Positions 24,450 to 37,694 of a stretch of 64,000 bases of DNA are shown here, one piece after another. The translations under genes were made by a program, and so were the position numbers. The stretch spans positions 53,765,300 through 53,829,299 of the forward strand of contig CM035173.1 in NCBI GenBank assembly GCA_020205615.1, given 5' to 3'. The notes below the pieces were generated by a model. The model made no database searches, was not told the DNA's origin, and saw only the letters and a list, made by a program, of their open reading frames with translations. The DNA comes from Panax quinquefolius. Its lineage: Eukaryota; Streptophyta; Magnoliopsida; Apiales; Araliaceae. How positions within the stretch are numbered: position 1 is the stretch's first letter; each line of letters opens with the position of its first letter.

Positions 24450-25169
24450 TTAACAAGTGGCATTTAAATTAAATAACATGCAGTCGTATAGATGACTGAT
24501 CGGAACCATACCATGCATTGCGTCCTGGATCGTCACGTTGGCTGATTGTTCGGTTGGTCGACTCGGTGGAGCTAACTCTACAATAACCATCTTACCACTG
24601 CCCCCCTTGCTTCCACTTGCTTTTCTTGTCGCTTTCTTTGGGCAACCTCTAGCTAAGTGCTCTTTTGATCCACACGTGAAGCAGGCTCCCTTCCTCGGTC
24701 TTGAACATTTTGGTGCAATGTGGCCCTTCAAGCCACAATTAAAGCACACCCTTTTTCCCTTCAAACAAACACCTACATGTTTCTTTCTGCAGTTGCTACA
24801 TGCCTCCACCTTCTTATAATCCTTCCCTTACTAATTTTTAGCGTTAATATTATTTTCCCACTTTCTTTTCCAAGCGTAACCAGTATGACTATCACCCACC
24901 TTATCATCTTCACTTTTCTTTCCCCTCTGCTCTTGATTGTATGCCAGAGTATTACCTTCCCCGTCTACATCAATTGTTCTCTCCAACCCCGTTGTAAAAA
25001 AATTTGGTTGGAACATCGAGATTTGATTATATAGCCAGAAATTCAGTTGATTTGCTAGTGCTCCCACCAGAAAATTCACCAATTGTGGCACTGGATTTGC
25101 TTTAGCTTCCCTATTGTATGCATATCCCTTGGGGCTCTATTGACGTTGTTGTCTTCTTCTAGGCGGCAT
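24450..25169 (-). pseudogene. Element B Gag remnant with three zinc-knuckle-like motifs
   Basis: The start ATG at 25167-25169 begins MPPRRRQQRQ and is soon followed by a stop. The N-terminal part continues (PQLVNFLVGALANQ) but then jumps to the linker. The central gag core with its usual Trp pair is missing, so an internal deletion of several hundred bases is inferred. An open 119-codon stretch (24809-24450) holds CSNCRKKHVGVC, then CFNCGLKGHIAPKC and CFTCGSKEHLARGC. The last two are standard CX2CX4HX4C knuckles that bind RNA. It ends near a protease-like linker (NVTIQDAMHGMVPISH). Confidence 0.85.
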
Positions 25170-26212
25170 CTTACTGTATAAAACTTGCACTATTAGATCA
25201 TCGTTCAACCACACATTAAAATTTTCAAACTTATCTCAATCACTTTTAAACAACACCTGATTTATATTAACAAATAATAATACTTTATTCATTTATTATA
25301 TAACACATAATAGAATAGCCTCGCTGCTATTTATATTATTTATCCTGTAATAATAAAATTCTAGGATTACTTCATCATATCGCGCTATTTATTTCAAAAG
25401 TCAGGATTTACATCTTATTAATTTTCATTATAATTTATATATCATCTTATTATTTTTCTTGCAATCTACAAGTACATTCCACGTTGTACACCTTCATTTC
25501 GCTCTTGCTCCACGATACGAATCATTAGGAGAGTGGAAGATTAAATTCTAAGTTCCATCATTCGCTTGACACTCTTTGACTTGTCTTCAACACAATCTAT
25601 GCGTTTAGAAGCCTTCACCCACGCGTCTTCAGCTTTCACCTACTTTGCTAACTCCTTTCCCGAGTCATTCCTGCGCAATCTCGTTAATAACTATCCTCTT
25701 TAATAATCTAACTGAGATAATCTCTACTCTACATCTGCAAGTCGTGCGGTAAAGTCTTGAGTCGCAACATCTTTTTACGCTAGCTCTATGGCTTTCCTAA
25801 CTCCTCTTACTCATACTTCATCTTTACTTTCTAAAATTTATCTTCACGATCAAACACAAGCTCATACCCAAGTTCTACAACAGAAATCAACGAGTATGGC
25901 TTTCCCAATACCAACCATACTCAGACAATACAAACTTCTCAGGCTCCTAATCCTTATCATCCTTCGTCAGTCATTCTAACAACAAAGTTTTAACAACCCC
26001 ACAACTTGGTATGTATAATACTCGCTACTCTTTAGTACTCACGAACACATAAGTCATTAACACATAAGCACATGAAGTATGTTATCATTTTATCTTCAAT
26101 GAATTTCCTTAATTCATTCCTTAGAACTCAATAAGAGTTTATCACCTTTATATTTTCAATCTCCTAGAAGATTATAGCCTAAGGTTTCCCCACCTAAGGT
26201 TCATAACCTAAA
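25170..26212 (-). other. Element B leader between primer site and gag
   Basis: About 1 kb without an intact frame. The position corresponds to the region in element D that holds a short charged, coiled-coil-like frame upstream of gag. Scattered similar composition can be read here, but I cannot establish homology. Confidence 0.5.
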
Positions 26213-26224
26213 GCTTTGATACCA
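26213..26224 (-). other. Element B primer binding site
   Basis: Minus-strand TGGTATCAAAGC, three bases from the 5' LTR end. It is the same tRNA-Met-type primer site as in elements A and C, and it fixes the orientation of B. Confidence 0.9.
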
Positions 26225-26227
26225 ACT

Positions 26228-27835
26228 TGTGACATCCCCAAATTCGTGCACTTCAATCCCACAGATTTGGTGTTCACTATCCAATTAAATCATAACTAAC
26301 TACCCATAACAAAGGATATAATTAAACTCAAAAGTTTAAACAATCAATCTCCCATTAAAGGGTTACATAATCTAAAATAAATCCCAGGTCATCTAACCTT
26401 TATTACAATCATCAGCGGAAAATTAAAACATGAACAAAACTAAATCTATTACATAAGCATCATAAATAAAAGATAAATTAAACATTATCGTCTAATCAAG
26501 TACTTTGTCTTTGCCCTTGCTTGTAGAAAGCTCTTCAAACTTCTTAACTTTATCTCCACTTTTTTGTGCAAGAGTGAGCAAACAATTTCCCACAAGAAGG
26601 ATAATATACAATAACGTTTTATGAATGACAATTAACTGAGCTTTCAATGGTAAAGTATTCTTACCAGAACAATAAACTTTAATTAAATAGCTATGAGTTC
26701 AAAGGAATAATGAACGTTTAAGTTAACAATAGATATCAACATCAAAGAATACACTGAGGAACACAAGACCACGAACTATACTCTAGGTTTTCAAGTATTT
26801 ATACTTTAACCTTTAACATTCTAAAAGACTATAATCATCATCTATATCCTAGGTTAACAGGTGTTTCTATTGTAACCTTTAACAGTCTAAACGACTATAT
26901 GAACCATCATCCCGTACTCCAGGTGATTAGCCCTTTGTACTATGTATTGCGCAAACATTTTAATGTTATTGCGTAGCTCTAAAATAATCCCCTAATATAG
27001 GGTTGTTCATCTCAGCTTAGATTATCAGGTTCTGAACCAAAGGAAGTTTGGTTGGGAATTAACTTCAAAGGAATTCTAGATCTTTAGAATGCTCATCAAC
27101 CAAGTACTGGTTGAATCAGATAGGGACCAATGACCATTCAAGAGTTTGATTATAATATCTTCATGAACAAGGTATATTGATGAATCAATAAGAGCTAGAG
27201 TATTAACGATTCTAAATTGAACAAATGTTATCATCGACAACATGCTTTCAAAATTGTGTGAGTACATAAACAAACCAAAGGAAGTTTGGTTTGGGTTGAC
27301 TTCAAGGATAATTTAGAGTTTAGAACGTGCATCAACTAAGGATTAGTTGAATTGGTAAAGAATCGCTAGACAACTTAGAGTTCGGTACAATAATGTAAGA
27401 TAGTACAATGACATTAGAGAATGGAGATCAAACAACAGTTATTAGTATCTGAATAAACACGTTTCATACAATAAAATTACAAACTTTGAATAACCAAAGT
27501 AATCTCGTTTGGAATAAAGAAACAAAGATTAATTAACTTGCTCAACAATAAATGAGGATTAAAGAACTTGCATTACAATAAATTTCTCAACAAGAGATTA
27601 GAGATAGAGAACTTGCATAAGTATAACATGACAGTGAAAAGTAACCTTGCTGAATAATAAGGTAGCAAAGGTTAGGGAACTTGCATCCTCATAAACAAAT
27701 TAGATACAAGAACTTACTCAATCATAAGAATAAAGTTGCACAATGTAATAATAGAACTAGCTCAACGAAAGTGTAGAGTTAGAAAACTTTCCTCGAGCGT
27801 AAGCTATAATATTAAACTCACGTTTACCTACACAT
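26228..27835 (-). repeat. Element B 5' LTR, left segment
   Basis: It aligns with 18847-20456 of the 3' LTR and runs up to 'cctacacat', where element G2 begins. The remaining part lies at 37695-39517. Confidence 0.93.
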
Positions 27836-30319
27836 TGTGATGCCCCCAAAATAGGTATACAACACCAATTCTGAGTTGCCAAATACATGGTACAGAAAGC
27901 AAACTACAACTTCAATAATACAATTATCGTGCAAAATACGACAACACATACTGTGAGTTTAAATATAAATATTGTCTTCTAGACAATATCCACACCCAAA
28001 TAAGTCCTCATTACAATTATTCATACACTATTTTACAGAAATAGTGAGGACAACTAAAACATCTTTCTAGAACCATCACTCCATACCCCGACTCTATCCT
28101 GCTATGTTCTCACCTCCTGAGAAGAAAAATGGAACAAAAAGGAAAAGGGTGAGCTCAACTAGCCCAGTAAAGAATATTATGACTAAGATAACAACAAATT
28201 ATCATTAGTCTTCAACAGGGAAAAATCTAATAGAATATAATAGACAACAAGTTTTAGATCAAACACAGCGAAAACAACAATCCATTAGAAGAGTCACGTA
28301 GAGAATGAATTCTACTATCTTCTAAGATTTAAGAGTCCATCATCAATATTTTATGCCTGTGACATCAATCAATATACACCTTTTAATCAAATATTCATCT
28401 TTGCACTATAAAGCCAAAGATATTCATTTATTTCACCAAATTGGTCATGTTCATCTCAACACTGCTCATCTTTGCACTACGGGGCCAAAGATATTGATCG
28501 CTTAATCATTCATCTTTGCACTACAAAAGCCAAAGATATTCAAGAATATCATCATTTAGGACCGAGGATGATGAAAAATATTTAAAAGAAAAACGAATCC
28601 AAAGGAGATGTAAGAACAAATATTAGGGATTCGTATAACAGTTTAACCTAGATCAATAATACTTCATAATAACCAATTGTGAAATAGAATTCAAAATAAA
28701 GATCAAAACATGGATAAAATCAAAGATAGTAACCATAATAGATATCTTGGAAAAAAAGAAGAAAATTTCATTTTTCGGTGAATAGTGTCGTATTCATGAA
28801 TAGTGCCGTATATGTGAATAGTAACCCGACACAAAAAGTTCCAAATTTGATTAAAAAGTTCACCAATATTTTGGCATAATGATATTGAAGAAAATAATAT
28901 CATTTAAGAAGAAAATAATATCCCTTACCTCAAAATAACTGGTGATTTCCGATCCTAATATCGGATAGAAAGCCGAAGGAAACTTGTACCAAACAGCAAC
29001 TCTCAAAGTATCAAAATACTTACAAAAATATGCTCGAGAATCTAGAGAGAAAGAAAACTTGTTTCTGGTGTGATTTTCAATTCTAATCTAAGCATCTATT
29101 TATAGGAAAATGCTAGAAAGCCAAAGGAGACTAAAATAATAGAATATTATTATTTCAAAACTCATTTCTACGCATGCCCAAAGACCAAGACTAGCATGCC
29201 ATTTCTGGATAAAAATCCCAGCAGCCCAAATGTATTCCACCAACCAAAAGTGGGTCCCACCAATAAATTTAATAAAAATTATTTTATTTTCTGAAACTTC
29301 AATAATTCATAGAAAATAGTCCGTTTATCAGAAAAATACGAATTTTATGTCCATTCTGCCTGAAATCAAATTCTCTACAACTTTGTAGCTTTGAGTTTCT
29401 CCATATTCCAAACCAAAAATATCTGAAATCCACAAACGGATGATTTTTAATACCTCCCTTCCGACAAAAATACTGATAAAACACCTCATCATTAATTCCT
29501 TCATTTATAACAACATAAAATAAATAAATCAATCATTTATATCCACATCAAATAAATATTTCCTTATCATATAAATTAATAATTAATTATTCACAAATAA
29601 TATTACAAAATCACAATTATGACAACCAGGCCGTTCCCAGGAAAGAGGGGGCTTTTCAATAAGGATTTCTCCTTACTGGCGCGCAATTAGGTGACCAAAC
29701 CTCTCCTTAGACAGAACTTTCTAGACATTGCCAATAATGTAATCTAATAATATTATTCAAATAATATGAATTATTGATCTGATAATGAGAAATACTATGC
29801 AGTGATAATTATTGAAACAACAATAATATAAAATATCAACGTAACAATTATTGAATCAATAAAATAAAATATTAAACAGTAACTACTGTAACAATTATTG
29901 AGTAGTGCCTTCTTACTTACGAATCAATAATTCAACAATACTGTCCAATACCGTGTACTACTGTGCAACCACGCATATTACTGTATTTTAACCACCAGGT
30001 AACCCAACAGTGTTAACGATATCAATTACGCCGTTATTCATAAAAACTCATACTTTGTCGTTTTCTTCATCCGACAGTTATTCTGTTATGAGCCCCATGA
30101 ATGGCTGCGCCGTCGTACGAATATTCCACGACAAAAAGAATATTCCACGACCAAAAGAATATTCCCCGACAAAAATGAATATTCTATAACCATTTTCTTA
30201 TTTTGTAAAATTTTCACATTTCACCCATAACCAAAGCATTATATCAAATTAACACCTTATTAATTTAGAATAATGAATAGAGGAAAAATTCAATTTTATT
30301 CATAAGTTGGCGTCTTACA
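27836..30319 (-). repeat. Element G2 3' LTR
   Basis: 2484 bp, TGTGATGCCCCC to GTCTTACA. It has a TATA box at 29097-29105 and splice-like sites at 28928 (GAG/GTAAGG) and 28117 (TTCTCAG/G). The U3 hairpin region is near 29638-29690. It has 'tgaatagt' repeats (28779-28826) instead of the minisatellite of A and C. Confidence 0.93.
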
Positions 30320-30334
30320 ACCTCCCCTCCTTAT
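30320..30334 (-). other. Element G2 polypurine tract
   Basis: Minus-strand ATAAGGAGGGGAGGT abuts the 3' LTR and is nearly identical to the polypurine tract of element A. Confidence 0.9.
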
Positions 30335-30339
30335 AAAAT

Positions 30340-31644
30340 TTAGTCCTCAAAATTGTTGTACGTACCTGGTGTTTCAAAAAGATGAGGGTACCTCGCTTTC
30401 ATTTCCGATACCAACTCCCATATCATTTCCTCAATTGCATGGTTTATCCACAAAACCTTGACTTGTGGTATAACCTTCGTGCGTAGGACATGCTCTTTCC
30501 TATCCAAAATCTTAACAGGTACCTCCTCATACGTTAAATCTTCGGCTATCTCGTCTGGTTCTATCACAATAATGTGGTTCGGGTCTTTCACATATTTACG
30601 AAGCATAGATATATGGAAAACATTGTGAACACGAGACATACTTGGAGGTAATGCGAGTCTATAAGCCACATTTCCTATTCGGTCAAGAATCTCAAATGGA
30701 CCAACAAACCTTGGATTGAGCTTTCCTCTCTTTCCAAATCTTGTAACTCCCTTCCATGGAGCAATACGTAATAGTATATGATCCCCAATATTAAATTCCA
30801 CGTCCTTTCGATGAAGATCAGTATAACTCTTTTGTCGATCCTGTGAGGTTTGAATACGTTGTCGAATCATTTGGATCTTTCCTGTAGTCATGCGTACCAA
30901 TTCTGGTCCCAACAAAGTTGCTTCACCCACCTTGTCCCAGCATACTGGAGAACAACACTTTCGTCCATACAACGCCTCAAATGGAGCCATGCCTATACTT
31001 GCTTGATACCTGTTGTTGTAAGAGAATTCCACCAATGGCAAGTACTTATCCCAACTTCCTTTGAAATCTAGGACACAGAGTCTTAATAAATCTTCAAGGG
31101 TTTGAATAGTCCTTTTCGATTGCCCGTCCATTTGAGGATGGTATGCCGAACTGAATCGTAAATCCGTGCCCATAGCTTTCTGCAAGCTAACCCAAAATCG
31201 TGAAGTAAATCTTATGTCACGATCCGAAACTATGGATACTGGAATGCCATGCAATCTCACAATCTCATTTACGTATATACGAGCAAGACGTTCAAGGGAA
31301 TAAGTCTCACGTGTCAGAAGGAAATAAGCAGACTTGGTTAATCTATCAACAATAATCCAAATCACATCTATGCCTTGAGAAAATTTGGGAAGACCTGTAA
31401 CGAAATCCATAGTAATGTGTTCCCACTTCCATTTCAGAATCTCAAGTGGTTACAATGGACCTTTTGGCACTTGATGCTCCGCCTTTACTCGTTGACAAGT
31501 TAAACACCTCGAGATAAACTCCACGATCTCTCTCTTCATATTGTTCCACCAAAATGTGTGTCGAATATCATGATACATTTTGGTACTCCCAGGATGGATT
31601 GCAAACGGGGTGTTGTGTGCCTCCATCATGATTCTATGCATCAA
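30340..31644 (-). pseudogene. Element G2 integrase with chromodomain
   Basis: Two open stretches in one frame (31644-31450 and 31410-30340), separated by a stop near 31449. The HHCC zinc region is intact in outline (GSTKMYHD, then ISRCLTCQRVKAEHQ). In the 356-codon part the first catalytic Asp is residue 2 (MDFVTG) and the second is residue 63 (VSDRDIRF). The expected Glu, 36 residues on, is Lys (GQSKRTIQ at residue 99). The C-terminal region has the RVHNVFHISMLRKYV motif and a worn chromodomain (VKVLWINHAIEEMIWE). The Glu to Lys change alone should abolish strand transfer, yet the frame is otherwise well kept. Confidence 0.92.
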
Positions 31645-31856
31645 GTCAGGATCGTTAGGAACGCAAAGCCTAGAGTTGACTCAAAGTATTCCTTCTTCAT
31701 CGATTCTTGCTTCTGGAATAGCACCTTCTTGCACTTTCTTCTTCAAACGACATCACCCCCCTGTGTCCGTAGCTTGAGCGCTTTTAACTTTATCGATTAA
31801 AGTCGGCTTCTATTCAGATATTCTCCATCATCATGTGGGTCCCTGTAGTCTTTAAC

Positions 31857-33141
31857 TCAATCTCCATCCTTTGTAAATCGTATAAAATGGGTCTTTGTGT
31901 TAACAACATTGCACTCAGCATTCGCATACGATCTTCTACTCAATGCGCCAACTATTACGCTTTGCTTTTCCAGGATGATATCAATAGTGTGATCATAATC
32001 TTTCAATAGCTCAAGCCAACGTCGTTTCCGCATGTTGAGTTCTTTTTGGGTGAAGAAATATTTGAGGCTTTTATGGTCCGTATAAATCTCCACTTTCTCC
32101 CCATACAAGTAGTGTCTCAATATTTTTAATGCGAATACGACTGCTGCCAACTCTAGATCATGAGTAGGATAATTCCTCTCATATTCTTTGAGTTATCGCA
32201 AGGCATAGGCTATGACTTTCCCATGTTGCATGAGAACACATCCTAACCCTTTGCCTGAAGCATCGTTGTATATAACAAATCCATCCGAACCAGATGGTAT
32301 TGCTGTAACAGTGCAAAATGAGTCTCCTCTTGAGCTCTTGGAAACTCTTCTCACATTCCTCGCTACATATGAATTTTGTATCTTTCCGAGTCAGTTGAGT
32401 TAATGGAGTAGCAATTCGAGAAAATCCTTCCATGAATCTCCGATAATAACCAGCTAAGCCCAAAAAGCTGCGTACTTCGGTCACCGACTTCGGTTGCTTC
32501 CAACTTTGTATTTCTTCAATCTTCGCCGGGTCAATAGATACTCCATGTTTTGACACCACGTGCCCAATGAATGCTACTTCCTCAAGCCAGAACTCACATT
32601 TCTTCAGCTTGGCATAAAGCTTGTTTTCACGAAGTCTTTCAAGTATCAGCTTCAAATGGTGCTCATGATCTTCTTGGCTTTTGGAATAGATGAGGATGTC
32701 ATCAATAAAGACAACAACGAACTGATCCAAATATTCCTTGAATACTCGGTTCATCATATCCATGAAAGCAAAGAGAGCATTAGTCAATCCAAAAGACATG
32801 ACTAAGAATTCATAATGCCCGCATCGAGTCCTCAAGGCGCCTCTTTGAATATCCTCAGTTTTAATCTTCAGCTGATGATATCCATAACGAAGATCGATCT
32901 TTGAAAATAATTTTGCTCCTTGCAACTGGTCGAACAGGTCATCAATGCGAGGTAACAGATACCTATTCTTGAGGGTGACATGGTATAATTCTCGGTAGTC
33001 AATACAAAGTCTCATACTCCCGTCTTTCTTCTTTACGAATAAAACAGGAGCACCCCAAGGAGATGTACTAGGACGAATGAAATCGATGTCTAATAACTCC
33101 TGTAGTTGGACTTTTAACTCCTGAAGTTCAATAGGAGCCAT
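31857..33141 (-). pseudogene. Element G2 reverse transcriptase and RNase H
   Basis: RT is open from 33141 to 32179 (320 codons), with [20 protein letters not shown] (34-53), [10 protein letters not shown] (81-90), [10 protein letters not shown] (113-122) and [11 protein letters not shown] (145-155). After RYIQR-type sequence a frameshift follows. RNase H continues in another frame (32150-31857) with [11 protein letters not shown] and [15 protein letters not shown]. The end '[12 protein letters not shown]' is the usual RNase H terminus, with VADA changed to VGA. The upstream start at 33141 is only the first Met after a decayed linker. Confidence 0.9.
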
Positions 33142-33399
33142 TCAATATGGGGTTTTAGAAATGGGTTTTGTACCTTGCTTCAAGATCAATAAAGAATTCA
33201 ACATCACGCTCTAGGGGTAGACCGGAAGTTCTTCAGAAATACATCGTGAAATTCTCTAACAATGTAAATATTATCCAAATCTGACTTGTCTTTATTCAAA
33301 TCCATAACATGGGCTAAGAAAGCTTGGCATCCATTTTTCAATAAACGAATAGCTTTGGGGCTTGATATGACGGTGACTGATTTTAGTGGTTTAGTTGTT

Positions 33400-33855
33400 T
33401 GAATTGTATGACAAAGTTGGTTAGAATATGAAAACTAACAACCTTACGAAAACAATCAATTTTGGCATGATGAGTGGTTAACCAATCAATTCCTAAAATC
33501 ACATCAAAAGCAAGTATCTTTAAAGAGATAAGATCAATGTAATGTGATAGTGCCAACTTGGATCAAGCAAGATTTATAAACTGTAGATGTAACGAAGGTT
33601 TCACCCAACTGGAGTTTCAATAGATAAATCAAAGTCCAATTTCTCCGAGTCAAGTTTAAACGCTGAGCACAAGCAGAGAGAGAAAAAGAATGGGTAGAAC
33701 CCAGATTCTATTAAGGTATAAACTTCATAAGAATTCAAGATTAGCTTACCCGTGATCACCTCATTCGGGTTCCTCACATTTTGTCTAGTTACGACAAACG
33801 CTCTTCTAGGAACTGCTGATTTTGACTTATCCGGGACAGCCTTTGGAGTCACCAT
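33400..33855 (-). pseudogene. Element G2 protease, active site damaged
   Basis: It follows gag and is recognisable by ITGKLILNSYEVYTL and EKLDFDLSIETPVG, which match element A. The catalytic DTGS is read as IESGF, from an Asp to Glu change and a one-base insertion that shifts the frame. The downstream part (33600-33400) is frameshifted several times. This protease could not work. Confidence 0.8.
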
Positions 33856-33869
33856 CCCGCTAAACTTGG

Positions 33870-34969
33870 TTTTGCTACAAAGCAGTCTCGAGCTATATGG
33901 CCCTCCTTTCCACAGTTATAACATACCTTGGATTGTTGTGGACAGTTTGGGCTGATATGTCCCTCTTTCCCGCATTTGTAACATCTAACTAGCGATCGAT
34001 CTCCTCCCCTAGAATTTGTTGTTGGTCTTTGTCAGCACCGATGTCTTCCCATCATTGTTGAATCTCCTTTTTTGAATTTTCACTGACTCACCTCTCCTAT
34101 TATCACGGCCACGATTACCACCCGAGTGGTTACCGCCTTTGTCCGTATTTTTCCTCCTCACCGGTTATCATCGCTCGATGATTGTTGTCACCAAGATGAC
34201 CTCTCGGTCAGGTCCCTCAATTGAGTATACTCATTATCTCGCTCTAATAATTGAGCCTTTGTTGACAACATCCTAATACGTAGAAAATTTATGAGAGATA
34301 AGGTATCGACGAATCTCGGTTTTTAGATCTCTCGAAACATCCGCGTCATACGTTCCTCATTTTCTACCAAATGAGGTGCAAACTTGGACAACTCCGCGAA
34401 CTTCGCCTCGTACTGAGACAATGTCATATTGTTCTATTCCAGTCTAATAAACTCTACCTCCTTCATATGACGAATACTTTCAGGAAAGTACTTTTCATTG
34501 AATAGTTTTTGAAATCTTTCCCAAGACATGTTGAGTGTGGCTGGCTGGGTACGCTTCACAGATTCCCACCAGTAATCTGCCTCTCTACGGAACATAAAGG
34601 TGGCGAATGGAACCTTCTGTTCCTCCGTGCATCCCAAGACATCTAATATCTTGGTAATTTGCTTGACCCATGTTTCCGCCTTTAATCGGATCGAAGCTTT
34701 CCCGTAAATCTGTGGTCCCAACTCCTTGAATCGCTTGGTCAGTGATGTAATCGCTGCTGCCGCCATCATTTCCACCCGTATTTTGTAAATGAACTCGTCT
34801 GATTTTGCATGAACTGCAAAAAGCTCCTAAACATTCCATCATTCATCGTTTGCTTGGTAGTGTTGTTTACAGGAGGAATATTATCTTCCTGTTGCACGTT
34901 CTCCTGGTTTGTGACTAAAGGTTGTTCCACAGTCTCATACACTCCATTGTTAACGTTCTCAGCAGTCAT
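33870..34969 (-). pseudogene. Element G2 Gag, broken
   Basis: The start ATG (34967-34969) begins MTAENVNNGVYE. The first 67 codons end in a frameshift. The gag core continues in another frame (34775-34434) with KAETWVKQITKILDVLGC, ADYWWESVKRTQP and FNEKYFPESIRHMKEVEF. Further frameshifts follow in the QNNMTLSQYE region. Both zinc knuckles are intact: [14 protein letters not shown] (about 33985-33940) and [14 protein letters not shown] (about 33930-33885). Confidence 0.85.
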
Positions 34970-35143
34970 TCTTAAATACTGCCATAAAACAAGGGTTAAT
35001 TAAACAAATTAACATATCACATAATATCCCTATATTATGACCGACCAACAAATAAGCTTAGATAGGACACACTAGCGAAGGATTTACTCATCTCTCCCTT
35101 CCTAGTTCTATTCCCCGATCTCCGCCAGAGACCATATCCCTAA

Positions 35144-35155
35144 TCTTTGATACTA
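35144..35155 (-). other. Element G2 primer binding site, mutated
   Basis: Minus-strand TAGTATCAAAGA is at the position where elements A, B and C have TGGTATCAAAGC. Two of twelve bases are changed. Confidence 0.75.
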
Positions 35156-35158
35156 AAT

Positions 35159-37694
35159 CGTGACGCCCCAAAAATAGGTATACAACACCCATTCTGAAAT
35201 TCGCCAAATACATAGTACGTAAAGAAAACTACAACTTCAATAATACAATTGTCGTAAGTAAAATAAAATACTGACAACACATACCGTGAGTTTAAATACA
35301 AATATTGTCTTCTAGACAATATCCACACCAAATAAGTCCTCATTACAATTATTCATACACTATTTTACGTAAATAGTGAGGACATCTAAAACATCTTTCT
35401 AGAACCATCACTCTATACCCCGACTCGATCCTGCTATGTTCTCACCTCCTGAGAAGAAAAATGGAACAAAAGGAAAAGGGTGAGCTCAACTAGCCCAAGA
35501 AAGAATATTATGACTAAGATAATATACAACAAATTATCATTAGTCTTCAACAGGAAAAATCGATAGAATATAATGACAACAAGTTTTAGATCAACAAACA
35601 CAAAGTGAAACAATAATCCATTAGAAGAGTCACGTAGAATGAATTCTACTATCTTCTAAGATTTAAGAGTCCATCATCAATATTTTATCCCTGTAACATC
35701 AATCAATATACATCTTTTAATCAAATATTCATCTTTCCACTACAGGCCAAAGATATTCATTTATTTCACCAGTTGGTCATGTTCATCTCAACACCTGTTC
35801 ATCTTTGCACTACGGGCCAAAGATATTCATCGCTTAATCATTCATCTTTGCACTACTGTGCCAAAGATATTCAAGAATATCATCATTTAGGACCGAGGAT
35901 GATGAAAAATATTTAAAAGAAAATGAATCCAAAGGAGATGTAAGAACAAATATTAGGGATTCGTATAACAATTTATCCAAGATCAATAATACTTCATAAT
36001 AACCAATTGTGAAACATAATTCAAAATAAAGATCAAAACATGTATACAATCAAAGATAGTAACCATAATAGACATCTTGGATAAAAAGAAGAAAATTTCA
36101 TTTTTCGGTGAATAGTGTCGTATTCGTGAATAGTGCCGTATACGTGAATAGTGCCGTATATGTGAATAGTAACCTTGACACAAAAAGTTCCAAATTTGAT
36201 TAAAAAGTTCACCAATATTTCGGTAGAATGATATTGAAGAAAATAATATCATTTAAGAAGAAAATAACATCCCTTACCTCAAAATAACGGTACTTCTGAT
36301 CGGAATATCGGATAGAAAGATGAAGAAAACTTGTACCGAACAGCAACTCTCAAAGTATCAAAATACTTACAAAAATATGCTCGAGAATCAAGAGAGAAAG
36401 AAAACTTGTTTCTGGTGTGATTTTCAATTCTAACCTAAGTGTCTATTTATAGGAAAATGCTAGAATGCCAAAAGAGACTAAAATAATAGAATATTATTAT
36501 TTCAAAACTCATTTCTACGCATGCATGACCAAACTAGACCCGCAGACTACTAACCAAAAGTGCCCAATATTTCAAAAAAAAATTCCACCAATGCCCACAT
36601 GTATTCCACCAACCAAAAGTGGGACCCACCCATAAATTTAATAAAAATCATTGTATTTTCTGAAACTTCAATAATTCATAGAAAATAGTCTGTTTATCAG
36701 AAAAATATGACTTTTATGTCCATTCTACCTAAAATCGAATTCTCTACATCTTTGTAGCTTTGAGTTTCTCCAAATTCCAAACCAAAAATATCCGAAATCC
36801 ATAAACGGATGATTTTTAATACTTCCCTTCTGACAAAAATTCTGATAAAACACCTCAGCATTAATTCCTTCATTTATAACCACATAAAATAAATAAATCC
36901 ATCATTTATATCCACAACAAATAAATATTTTTTTATCATATAAATCAATAATTAATTATTCACAAATAATATTATAGTAATCACAATTATGACAACCAAA
37001 GCCGCTCCTCAAGAAAGAGGGGCTTTCTAATAAGGATTTCTCCTCATCGGCGCATGATTAGGTGACCAAACCTCTCCTTAGATGTAACTTTCTAGACATT
37101 GCCAATAATGTTATCTAATAATATTATTCAAATAATATGAATTATCGATCCGATAATGAAAATACTATGCAAGGACAATTATTGAAACAACAATAATATA
37201 AAATATCAACGCAAAGAATTATTGAATCAATAAAATAAAATATTGAATAAAGAACTACTATAACAATTATTGAGTAGTGCCTTCTTACTTACGAATCAAT
37301 AATTCAACAATAATCGCAATACCGTATACTACTTTCAACAACCACGATATTATCAGATTTTAACCACCAGGTAACCCAACAGTGTTAACGGTAATAATTA
37401 CGCCGTTATTCATAAAAACTCATACTTTGTCGTTTTCTTCATTCGACAGTTATTCCGTTATGAGCCCCACGAATGGCTGCGTCGTCGTATGAATATTCCA
37501 CGACAAAAAGAATATTCCACGACCAAAAAAATATTCCCTAACAAAAATGAATATTCTATAACCACTTGCTTATTTTGTAAAATTTGCACATTTCACCCAT
37601 AACCAAAGCATTATATCAAATTAACACCTTATTAATTTAGAATAATGAATAGAGGAAAAATTCAATTTTATTCATAATAAGTTTGGGTCTTACA
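35159..37694 (-). repeat. Element G2 5' LTR
   Basis: About 2536 bp. The inner end starts CGTGACGCCCC instead of TGTGACGCCCCC. TATA is at 36444-36452, and the predicted intron is at 35449-36277 (GAG/GTAAGG donor, TTCTTCTCAG/G acceptor). It differs from the 3' LTR by many small clustered changes (see findings). Confidence 0.92.
35449..36277 (-). other. Predicted intron inside G2 5' LTR
   Basis: The donor AG/GTAAGG lies about 170 bases after the TATA box. The acceptor has a clear pyrimidine tract (CCATTTTTCTTCTCAG/G). It is equivalent in position to the pair in element A but shorter (829 nt), because the minisatellite is absent. The 3' LTR has the same pair (28928, 28117). Confidence 0.5.

Larger units (their letters stand above)
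27836..37694 (-). mobile_element. Element G2: Ty3/gypsy nested in element B
   Basis: A 9.9-kb minus-strand relative of element A: 5' LTR 35159-37694, gag, protease, RT/RNase H, integrase-chromodomain and 3' LTR 27836-30319. Flanks are CACAT (27831-27835) and CACAC (37695-37699), an imperfect 5-bp target duplication. About 50 bp present in the other B LTR (between 'tacacat' and 'cacgcattttt') are absent at the site, so either the B copy differed or a small loss accompanied insertion. It is inactive, with frameshifts in gag and RNase H, a damaged protease active site and a changed integrase Glu. Confidence 0.93.

Noticed and set aside
30850..31071. Plus-strand frames opposite gypsy pol, here and at 11282-12543, 31558-32805 and 59565-59762
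   Set aside because: They are antisense shadows of the minus-strand pol regions and show no independent family motif.
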